A DNA stretch of 64,000 nucleotides. It comes from Phymatolithon calcareum. Lineage: Eukaryota; Rhodophyta; Florideophyceae; Hapalidiales. The stretch lies in assembly GCA_977006965.1 (NCBI GenBank), contig OZ345353.1:2542001-2606000 (forward strand), written 5' to 3'. Under the pieces are notes generated by a model. It was not told the DNA's origin. It ran no database searches and was given only the letters and a program-made list of their open reading frames with translations. Below are positions 40,954 through 49,835 of the stretch, one piece after another (the stretch's first letter is position 1; each line of letters starts with the position of its first letter). Both the position numbers and the translations under genes were made by a program.

Positions 40954-43437
40954 ATGGATCGCCATGCGAAAAAATTTCTTAAAGGCGCCAAATCTCAGCT
41001 CTCCCGCGCAAAAAGGTCCTACACATGCAGGTCCTTGAAAGATCTAGTGCGTGCCTATCGAGCATGCACCACGGCAGCCGAGGAGCGCGCGCTAGTGAAG
41101 AAGGAGTCTGCACACATTCGCGATCTCTTCCGCGAAGGTGACAAGGCCTTCCGTCGTCAAAACATCGCGAAACTACTCTTCTTCCACATGAATGGCTACC
41201 CCACAAGTTTCGGTATGACGGAATGCATAAAGCTGTGCGCAAGTCCTAAATTCTCCGATAAGCGCGTCGCATATCTTGGATTAATGATTCTCGTCGATGA
41301 GACTTCTGAAATCCTCATGCTCATGACCAATTGTTTGAAAAATGACCTTCTATCTAACGACCGCAATATCATCTCACTGGCATTAACTGTATTGGGCGAT
41401 ATCGCGAGCGCGGAAATGGTGCGCGATCTACTCCCGGAAATTGAAACTCATCTCGCCGCTTCAGACCCACACATTCGTAAGAAGGCCATGTTGGCGGCAG
41501 TGCGTGCCGCACGCAAATTGGAAACTGATGAACTCACAGACTGCGTCCTTGCTCTTCCGCGCGCACTTGACACCGGGGCTGTCGCAGTTCATGTCGCAGG
41601 GGCGGCATTGGTCATCGAGCATGCAAAACGTCATCCAACTGCCATTCCCGACCTTCGTGAGGCCGCATTTCCAGGGCTTGTTGCCGCGCTTCGTGAATTG
41701 CTTCTCAATGCTCCGACTTCTCGCGCCGTGGATACTACGATCTCCGGTGTGCGAAACCCTTTTCTTACTGTCAAGGTGCTCCATGCGCTTCGTCTGCTAA
41801 CGACCCCTGGTGCGCCGCAGAGTAACGTTGACGCTTTGTCGGATATTGTAGCGCAAATTGCAGCAAACACAAGTCCGAATCATGTTGTTGGTTGTGGGGT
41901 TCTGTATGAGTGCGTCCGAGTTGCCACCACCATCAATGCAGACGAGCATCTACGAACTTTGGCATTTTCTATTCTTGGCAATTTTCTGGCGCACAAACTG
42001 GCTACCATCCGCTATGTTGCGCTGCAGGAGCTTGTGAAGGTATGTGCATTCGAAGGGGAGAGTCGTAGTGTTGCCGCATATCGAGAAACGATTTTGGGAT
42101 GTCTTGGAGAGTCCGACACTACAGTCAGTCAAATGGCCGTTGAGTTGGTGTACGGAATCGCAAGCTCGGAAAATGTGGAAGAGATGACGCAACAGCTCCT
42201 AACGTATCTTGAGACAACCCGACCTCAACATCATGTTGAAGATACGTGTTATAAGCTGTTTGATATGATGGATCGTTTCGGAGGCAATGTCCGGTACAAG
42301 GTTGATACTTTTATCTCAGCGTTGGAGAAGGTTGACCTTTCCATGCCCGAGAGTTTAATGACGTCGTTCATAGCCATGATTTCTGAGGATCGAGATGCCC
42401 AAGTTCATGCTACAACCGTTCTTTTCCGTGTCGCACTAGCACCACTGAGTGACGGTTCCGTAGCCATCGATCCATTTGAAATGTCTGAAGTATCACAGGA
42501 ATCTACCGATCAGGATGTTCTGGACACCACTGAGAAGAAGGCAGAGATGAAGAAGAGAAGAAAACCGAGACTTGAGCGTTTGGCCCTCTACGTTGTAGGC
42601 GAATACGGTGATTTGGTGATGAATCAAACCGCTGAACTCGAAACCCACAAGGTCATCAGTGCTCTGGAATCCTCTCTCGAAGCCAGCCCTGTCGCTGATC
42701 AATCCTGGATTGATAACTCCAGCCCAGAATATTCTGCTGAAATAAGCCGAATCAGAGAGACCGCCCTTGGTGCCCTTGCGAAGCTCGCGGCACGTGGAGA
42801 GTCAACGTCACCAAGCGCTCAAAGCTTTAATCAAGGTTTGGGAGCCCTCGGTCTTGACGCACTTGGCCTTGGCGGACCGAGCGGGAAACCACGCGCGAGA
42901 ATATCGAACGGAACTGATAGCAATGCCCTCGCCCTTGCCCTTGCGCCACCGGCACCAGCAGCACCAGCGGTGCAATTGGGAGGACTCGGCAGCGATCTTC
43001 TCGCAAATTTGGGAATTTCCGACCCGGTGCCAAAGCCGGCGAGCACCGCCCTCGTGGCGCAGTCCTCATCTCCTGTTACATCGAATTTCGATGATGGACT
43101 GCTGGGAGGCGACGAAGCTGGACTGGGAGATGTATTGCTTCGCATTCGCAGCATAATCGCAAAGTATCGCAAAAGTCGCGATTTGGAGACGCAGCAGCGC
43201 GCATGTGAATACTCGAACTTGCTTACGGCTGAAATGGCGCATATTCGTGACGGTGCATTGGCGAGAATGCCACCCATTGATTATAGCGCTATCAAGGAAC
43301 GGGCTGCTCGACGTCGTGCTCAAAATGCGGCATTGGTGCCAGGACAGACTGCTTTTTCGAATGACCTTCTTTTGCTGGAGGATGATAACTCAGGTGTGAA
43401 GCCACTTCCGGTAGGAAGTGAACTTTTGGCGATCTAA
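40954..43437 (+). CDS. AP1G: AP-1 complex gamma-adaptin, without ear domain
   Basis: Large chain of the AP-1 clathrin adaptor (trans-Golgi/endosome sorting). 827 residues from ATG 40954, uninterrupted. After a basic lead of ~25 residues comes the alpha-solenoid trunk: LKDLVRAYRACTTAAEERALVKKESAHIRDLFRE, NIAKLLFFHMNGYPTSFGMTECIKL, DKRVAYLGLMILVDE, LMTNCLKNDL, then GVRNPFLTVKVLHALRLL, NHVVGCGVLYECV, IRYVALQELVKV and ALYVVGEYGDLV. Two departures from textbook gamma: a ~110-residue Gly/Ala/Leu/Ser-rich insertion (about 615-725) splits the last trunk helices, which resume at RIRSIIAKYRKSRDLETQQRACEYSNLL..MPPIDYSAIKERAA; and the protein stops ~45 residues later (DLLLLEDDNSG..) with no C-terminal beta-sandwich ear. 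The clathrin-box-like LLLLE near the end may substitute. The frame is intact, so this is not obvious truncation. Confidence 0.92.
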   Translation: MDRHAKKFLKGAKSQLSRAKRSYTCRSLKDLVRAYRACTTAAEERALVKKESAHIRDLFREGDKAFRRQNIAKLLFFHMNGYPTSFGMTECIKLCASPKFSDKRVAYLGLMILVDETSEILMLMTNCLKNDLLSNDRNIISLALTVLGDIASAEMVRDLLPEIETHLAASDPHIRKKAMLAAVRAARKLETDELTDCVLALPRALDTGAVAVHVAGAALVIEHAKRHPTAIPDLREAAFPGLVAALRELLLNAPTSRAVDTTISGVRNPFLTVKVLHALRLLTTPGAPQSNVDALSDIVAQIAANTSPNHVVGCGVLYECVRVATTINADEHLRTLAFSILGNFLAHKLATIRYVALQELVKVCAFEGESRSVAAYRETILGCLGESDTTVSQMAVELVYGIASSENVEEMTQQLLTYLETTRPQHHVEDTCYKLFDMMDRFGGNVRYKVDTFISALEKVDLSMPESLMTSFIAMISEDRDAQVHATTVLFRVALAPLSDGSVAIDPFEMSEVSQESTDQDVLDTTEKKAEMKKRRKPRLERLALYVVGEYGDLVMNQTAELETHKVISALESSLEASPVADQSWIDNSSPEYSAEISRIRETALGALAKLAARGESTSPSAQSFNQGLGALGLDALGLGGPSGKPRARISNGTDSNALALALAPPAPAAPAVQLGGLGSDLLANLGISDPVPKPASTALVAQSSSPVTSNFDDGLLGGDEAGLGDVLLRIRSIIAKYRKSRDLETQQRACEYSNLLTAEMAHIRDGALARMPPIDYSAIKERAARRRAQNAALVPGQTAFSNDLLLLEDDNSGVKPLPVGSELLAI

Positions 43438-43798
43438 TTGTAAGGGGTGAACACTGAACAAAGATCGGAGAGTAGAACTTTCCGAAATTTTGGATGGGAT
43501 CGGTGTGATTTCGGAACTCGGTCTGAAGAAACACCTCAATTCACATTGTCTGTTCGTACCTCATTAAAGAACGCTGTGCTGTTTATCGGGTTACAGGGTA
43601 AATGCGGTACAAGCCTACGTCCTTCCGCGTACAGTATTATTACAGCGACAGAAAAATGTGCGACTATATCTACTACCGCTCTTTGGTGAGACATCACGCG
43701 GTGTACGAGTTGCAGGTATCATATTTCGAATTCGTTTTCGAACATTAAGGCCCACATTGGCTGAAATGATTCATCAATAAGCAATGACGATTAAATCT
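43438..43798. other. Intergenic between convergent genes
   Basis: Separates AP-1 gamma from nitrate reductase; it should contain both 3' ends. No clear polyadenylation signal or gene was identified. Confidence 0.4.
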
Positions 43799-46384
43799 TT
43801 AGAAAGTATATACATTTTCATCACTATGTCCAATTTTGAGTAACATCGACGTGCATTTCTGTTCCATCTGACGTGGCCCGCACACGAGCACCACCGTATC
43901 CCCAGAGGCTACAGGAATGTACGCCTGGATCATGCTTTCCGATACCAGTCCCGTGCTAAACTTCCAGTCCGCAGTCGGCACTTCCACGGTGTACCAGACG
44001 TGAATATTCGTAGACTCTTTCTGCATCATTTCCAAGTCTTTCCGCATGAGAATATCTTCTTCTCGTCGATTCCCGTAAAGCAAAGTGACAGACACATTGT
44101 CCTCCGGGTCTTTAAATATTGACTGCAGCACTTGGTAGGCTGGTGTGATTCCAGTTCCTCCGCAAATCAATCCAATATTCGAAAATCGCCTTTCCTCTCC
44201 GTGCAAAACAAACGTACCTCGGCCTTTGTACTGTACTTGACCGAGCGGTCCGGTAAATAACAGGGATTCTCCAATAGACATCTGATCCATGCACTGTGAC
44301 ATTTTTCCGCCCTCTGGATACCGCGGATCCTCTCCTGCAAAGTACACCTTGACGCAGAGCGTGAAGGTCCCCAAGTCGTCATCACTTGAAACTGGTGTAT
44401 AGGCTCTCGTAGCAGGCCTGTCGTTAATGGTCGCTCGTGCGAGAATGTGACCACCCACAGGAAGCCCCAAGCGGTGATTTGAAGATGGTAGCTTGAACTT
44501 GAGCAATCTTGTGTTTGGAGATGAGGAAACTTTCGAAATCAACTCGAACGCAGTCCAGGAGTCCGGATTAAGGGCCACAAATACGCGTCCTTTCACATTT
44601 TGGGAAATTCTCTCCTTTCGGGCTATCGGAGCAGATATTCCTGAGTTTTTGCATTGCTCCGTCTCTTCGGAAAGTACGCCAATTGTGAATTTGTTCAGCA
44701 TTTTCTTGGCGTGCTCTGAATGAATCTCATTAAATTCTTGCGTTGCATCCTTTCCAGCGTAGATCAAAATAGATGCGGCACCTCCGGGATGGTCGTCGAG
44801 ATACGAAGTGGCGTCGTAGACATTTCCATCGATTATGATCCAGGCGGAGTCTCGACTGCTATGATCCAAGACATCTTCTTTTGTCAAGGTGCGAAGCGAT
44901 TTCGTCGCAGACACTTCACGCATTACAGGAACAATGGGAGCAGATGCGGTAGCAGCAGGCCGTGTCATCCATCCCCGGGAGCTAGGACCAGCAACAGTTG
45001 GATGAAGAAACTCAAGCAGTTCGGAGGACGCCTTTTTGATTTTCAGAGTGTACTGGCAATTGTTACCATACCCCAAAAGATTCCAGTTGATACGCTCCGG
45101 CTGTGTGTTGTTCGATTCATCCCACGCACGACATCGAATTTCAGTTGCGGAGAGAAGTTCGCAGACGTCAATGATATACTCCCAGAACATCCAGCAATAG
45201 TAACGACCGTACTGCGGTGCATGACTGAGTTGCTCCTCTGGAAAGCTGAGTTTGCACAATTTCCACGAATTACCGCCATCGAAAGATACTTCCACTCTTG
45301 TGATTTTCCGTCCACCGCCCGAGTACGCGTATCCTTGAACTGTATAAGACAGAGTGGTAGAAAGATCGATCTTCTCGCTGTCTTCGGGGTGCACAATGAC
45401 AGAGTTCACATTGAGTTCATTGAAGACGTACTCGTCCTTCCTCCAGTAATCCTCAGCATCTGCAAGCTCGGCGTCCACAAACGAAGGGAAGATGCGATTA
45501 TCGTAGTAGTGGTAATGGCTGTCTGATGGAAGTTCGGACACTTCGATTGTGTCCAGCCACTTTACCATGCGCGCACCGACCCAGCCAGGTATAATAACAC
45601 GGACGGGAAATCCATGGTCTGGTTGCAGCAACTTCCCATTTTGCAAGTACGCGATCAAAATGTCTGAAAACTCGTTCACGGCTGTGGAAATATCCACAGA
45701 AGATCCAAATGTACCTGGTGGCAACTCCTCAGCTGTCGAACCTGAGAATCGCACGTGCGATGCCTTCGTCATGTCAACACCACACATCTGCAGCAGATGC
45801 GAAAGGCGGACTCCTGTCCAGAGGCTAGTGGAATGCGCGGCGGCACCCCAGTGGAAGCCACGAGTTTGCTTGATCATGTTGTTCTCCTTTCGTCTATTTC
45901 CGGCACATATCAGTGAAACAGGCATTGTGACGGACGGGAGGGCGGCGATGGCATCCATGGAGAATGTCATGGGATTTTGTACCAGACCTTTCACTGCAAC
46001 GCGATGGGTTTTCCAGTGGAGATTCGGAGTTTTACCATGGTTACGCACATAGTGGAGTGAGACGGGCGTGATGAAACCCTGGTTGAATAGTTGCGAGAGG
46101 GGCGGTTCACAATTGAATGGGTGCTTGCCGGTAAGCCGGATCAGGTCTGGATGGCGAGGTATCCAGGAGTCTGGCGTGTCGACATCCCTGGGATCGACTG
46201 TTGTCACAGTGTGATTCTTGGGTAGGACGATGTTGCGGTGGGTGAAATCACTTTCACAGCGAGCATCACCGGAACTGGCAGCTGAGCCGGAACTAGAGTC
46301 GGATTCATCGGCGATTACGTCTTTGATGTGTTCCGCGACCAATTTGGGTTGTTGGAAAATGGGTAACGACAATGTAATACCCAT
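43799..46384 (-). CDS. NR: Assimilatory nitrate reductase, NAD(P)H
   Basis: Cytosolic enzyme reducing nitrate to nitrite, first step of nitrate assimilation. 861 residues from ATG 46384, no introns. Molybdopterin domain (about 55-330) with the Mo-ligand Cys160 in SLICAGNRRKENN and WGAAAHSTSLWTGV; dimerisation domain (about 330-460, VEVSFDGGNSWK); hinge 1 (465-490); cytochrome b5 domain (about 495-572) with haem ligands His532 (HPGG) and His555 (EIHSEHA); FAD domain with RAYTP (660-664); NAD(P)H domain with GGTGITP (742-748) and CGPRQM containing the conserved Cys835. All cofactor residues are present and length is normal. Hinge 1 lacks the plant-type 14-3-3 phosphoserine motif. The NADH or NADPH preference cannot be read by eye. 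No nitrite reductase or nitrate transporter gene is in the window. Confidence 0.97.
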   Translation of the reverse strand: MGITLSLPIFQQPKLVAEHIKDVIADESDSSSGSAASSGDARCESDFTHRNIVLPKNHTVTTVDPRDVDTPDSWIPRHPDLIRLTGKHPFNCEPPLSQLFNQGFITPVSLHYVRNHGKTPNLHWKTHRVAVKGLVQNPMTFSMDAIAALPSVTMPVSLICAGNRRKENNMIKQTRGFHWGAAAHSTSLWTGVRLSHLLQMCGVDMTKASHVRFSGSTAEELPPGTFGSSVDISTAVNEFSDILIAYLQNGKLLQPDHGFPVRVIIPGWVGARMVKWLDTIEVSELPSDSHYHYYDNRIFPSFVDAELADAEDYWRKDEYVFNELNVNSVIVHPEDSEKIDLSTTLSYTVQGYAYSGGGRKITRVEVSFDGGNSWKLCKLSFPEEQLSHAPQYGRYYCWMFWEYIIDVCELLSATEIRCRAWDESNNTQPERINWNLLGYGNNCQYTLKIKKASSELLEFLHPTVAGPSSRGWMTRPAATASAPIVPVMREVSATKSLRTLTKEDVLDHSSRDSAWIIIDGNVYDATSYLDDHPGGAASILIYAGKDATQEFNEIHSEHAKKMLNKFTIGVLSEETEQCKNSGISAPIARKERISQNVKGRVFVALNPDSWTAFELISKVSSSPNTRLLKFKLPSSNHRLGLPVGGHILARATINDRPATRAYTPVSSDDDLGTFTLCVKVYFAGEDPRYPEGGKMSQCMDQMSIGESLLFTGPLGQVQYKGRGTFVLHGEERRFSNIGLICGGTGITPAYQVLQSIFKDPEDNVSVTLLYGNRREEDILMRKDLEMMQKESTNIHVWYTVEVPTADWKFSTGLVSESMIQAYIPVASGDTVVLVCGPRQMEQKCTSMLLKIGHSDENVYTF

Positions 46385-49300
46385 GATGGTACGAGCACTT
46401 CAGTGTGACGGTTGAGCTTCTTTTAAGTTTGCTGCTCAATGTGTGGGGTTTGGAAGAAAGGGCGATAATGTGGGAGCAGCCTTGGGTGCAGCGGTGACAT
46501 TCATCTTCTCTTTTTATAGTATTGGAAAGATATCGACGCAAGGTTTTACCAGCAGTTGAACTACAGTGAGTTTATCCACACCCATGGCCCACTTGCAGCC
46601 TATCATTTCCAGAGCGTCGTGAACGGAGGTGATAAGTATTTGCATTTGCTTCGAAAACACCGGTGTCGTGAGCAAATTGGACGGACTTGCTCCAACTACT
46701 GGACATGGTGGAGCCTTGTTGAACTCACGGCGCTTAGCGAATGATACAATACTGGAGTTTCCAATGGGGCCAAATCGTAGAGATTGCTCCGTAACGGGTG
46801 GGGATGCAACGAAGTTTAAGGTATCAACTTGAAGAAAGTCCGAAGCTCTCCATAAAGTTACAATGAAAGTGTCCTCAGTTGCTGGGCAGTAATCATGCAC
46901 AGTTCTACAACAGCAAACAATACACTCCAGTACAGCAAACTTCCATAAGCTCTTCAGCCAAGTACGAGTTCTGCTGTTTGCACTGTGTTGGAATGCAATG
47001 ACATATTGCCGGAAGATTTCTGAGCAGGTGAACATTGTTTTAATGTGCGACAAAGAAACGATGTACTGTACACTGCGGTGATTGCCATGCTTTTTGTCTT
47101 AATAAGGGCAATTTGACCTTCATACGCCTGCTTCATCTGTCATTCTGCCACAGCCTGGCCTGTACAGCAGTTTTAAAATCTGTTATACAGTACATTTCTT
47201 CAAAAAGTACCTGAAATCTCAATTATCCGGATATAACTTTTTAGCTAGAAAATCATTGTGATCTGAAAAAAAGTCAGCGTGGCCTCGTGATATGCATCGA
47301 TGCGTTCTATGATACTACGTGCTATTGCAATCCAAGCTGTTCATTGCCCTCTGAAGGCTACAATACTCCTCTCTCTGTAAATGAGAGCTAGGAGCAACCC
47401 GCAGCAGCCCAATTTTCGCTGTGGAACTGTAAAGCCGCTGGGAGATCTTCCTGTCTTGTATTGCACGCATTTGCACACAGCACAGGATCCCCTCAGTTAC
47501 TGCCAGTGGAAGCGTCCCGTGCGGGATGTCCAGGAGGCAGGGAAGGCGTTCGAGCGTTTGGCTTCTCCACTCCAATCCGCATTGCGAGAATGGAGAAAAC
47601 TTCTACGTTAGAAGCGTTGCTAAGTTAGTATTCTGTACTTCCCCGAAGTGAGTTTAGCAGTTCTAACCTCACTTGGGGGAAATGCGGAATACAATACAAT
47701 CTAATACAATACTTCGGTCTACTGTACAAGCAAAATGGAAAAAGTGCTTGGAAGACAAAACTCCGGGCGTTGCCTTCCATGAGTATCATTTGTGCACACC
47801 GTCGTATTGTATGGGTGTTCACATGCGTGAATGCAGCACCAATTATGGGGACATCATTCGTTCCCATATTACGTACTGCTGTTCACGCCTTCATCAATAT
47901 GGCCCACAATGCAGCACTTCTCGCCCGTATCACTGTTTGTGCAACAAGACATTGTGAAAGTCTTCCCTCTTTTGTTGAGCTCTCCTGCCAACGTACGGAA
48001 ATCCGAAACTCGTAGACCAGCACCGCAGGACAAATTTTAGACAAAAGCCCGAATCAGAATCAAAAATGGAGCATGCCTGCTTTTTCGTAACGTGTACGCG
48101 CACGATTGTACATCGCCTTTATTTCTGTGTCTGGTCTTTCCTCTTCAACCGTCTTTGTTCAACCTGCTCTTCATCGAACAGAATTCATGTCGCATGTGAT
48201 ATCCCGTCGCTCTTCAGCGCGAAACCGAGCAAGCTTGTCTGTCATCGAAGGGCATTCAGACGCTCCCCTTGATACGGCCCGAAGTTTCGTGCACAGAATT
48301 TGCATACACTTGCGCTTTTCCCCCATGCTACGCCGACTTGTTTCTGAAATTCTGACTAGCAGCCTTGTAAGCAGCGAAAGTGCCATGCCTAGATTACGAG
48401 AAATGTTCACTATCTGCGGATAAGTTGCCGTGACAACACCACTTGACGGGAAACTGCAGTAATGACAAACAGCGCGAAAGCAGACAACTTGAAGTTGCAG
48501 ACTTAAAATTTCATCTAGGCTCGTGCCGTTGCTGCCACGTCCACAAGACCGGTGTCGACAATAGAGAGATAGTATTGCTGTTCTCGAACACTTCCAGTGG
48601 CGCGGTAGCTTTCTCCGTGATTGTCGAAGAGAACCGAGTTCAGCTCCGTACTGATGGCCGACATCTTGAAGAGGTTCAAACCAGTTTTTTTCAAATTTGA
48701 CGTGACATAGCAGTTGTAACCGGTGGAAGGTGTTTTGTTCGAAAAGGTTGTTGTCTTTAGTTGATGGTTTTCAAGCTGAAGTTGGTGCTTAGTTCATGGT
48801 TGGTTCCCTCCGCTGGAGAAGGCTATCTTCAGAATGTGCCCGTAGTGGTGCACTGTCGGTGAAATAATTAGACTAGTGTCGGTTCACGCCAGTATGGGAT
48901 AACTTGATGAACAGAAAGTGAAAATACAGTGAACGGCATGGGAATATTACTCTGTTACAGCAACAGTGGACGACATTTCTGCCCGGCTTCACATCGTACT
49001 TAAACGCGTCCTTGCTTTTGGAAACCTCTTGAGTTTCTGGGTCAGATGCAGTTGAACGAGATCGTTTTTCAGGTACTCCGACCCGTGTTTTCTAAGTGTA
49101 GGTGGGACTTGAGTAGACAGCAGGGCTGTGACATATCTGCTCGAAAGAAGAAAAATAGTCGCTGAAAGACTGGAGGACAGATATTTACTCCAGGAAATTC
49201 TTAAAAAGTATTGTACCGGTTCATGATTGTCACTTGCCCCTCTTGTTTCAGCAATAGCTTGCACGATTCGCCTGGCAAAACAAAGAGAAATTTTTGATAT

Positions 49301-49597
49301 GAACTATTGTTGAAACATGATCTTGGATTGTAGTACGCATGAATGTTCAGATACACTATGCCATATGTAGGATAGCACCAAGCTTTTCTGCATGATCGTC
49401 CATGACCAAGAGCAGATTGTCCCTGTTGGAGCTTGTTGGTGCGATTTCATATAAATGTGGGAGTGTGATTGTAGCGCCAGGCTCAAAATAACCCGACGCG
49501 ACATGGGTGAGAACAGACCAGGAGAGTAGAGAGAGAAAAGGGGGGGAGAGTCTACACAGAACGAAGGAAAGAATGACAAGCCAGCAAAACCCACAAG
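46385..49597. other. Long gene-free stretch
   Basis: The longest frame, 179 codons on the minus strand (47053-46514), opens with TTG and has no known domain. A short imperfect hairpin around 47642-47683 pairs an AAGTGAG arm with CTCACTT. Remaining frames are short. The nitrate reductase promoter lies at the left end. Confidence 0.4.
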
Positions 49598-49707
49598 TTC
49601 CACCTGTGGTATAGTGGTAAAACTGCCTCCGCGCACCTGTGCGCATATTTCGGTATGATACAGGCAGGAATGTTGAGGTCGCCGGTTCGAGTCCTGTCAC
49701 AAGCAAG
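49598..49707 (+). other. tRNA-like Pol III element (A and B boxes)
   Basis: TGGTATAGTGG (49607-49617) fits an A box / D arm and GGTTCGAGTCC (49684-49694) a B box. Between them CTGCCT pairs with AGGCAG as an anticodon-type stem, with a 33-nt loop containing its own hairpin. However, the T stem has a mismatch and the flanking sequences do not make a 7-bp acceptor stem. I therefore favour a tRNA-derived element (SINE head) or decayed intron-containing tRNA over a working tRNA gene. Confidence 0.35.
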
Positions 49708-49835
49708 AATTGAATTAACGTTCCGCAAAGGGCACACGGATGTCGCCGTGGAGTGGTGTGCAGCAGTACTAGCGCGAAGCAGATACGCGAGTACCAGGAA
49801 TGGATCCATATCAGGAGCATTTAGAGGACCCCTAG

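Noticed and set aside
43799-46384. Nitrate-assimilation gene cluster
   Set aside because: Only nitrate reductase is present. The neighbours (AP-1 gamma, gene-free DNA) are unrelated, so no cluster is visible within this window.
46514-47053. 179-codon minus-strand ORF
   Set aside because: Opens with TTG, has no recognisable motif and lies in repeat-like gene-free DNA. Could be a remnant but cannot be supported.
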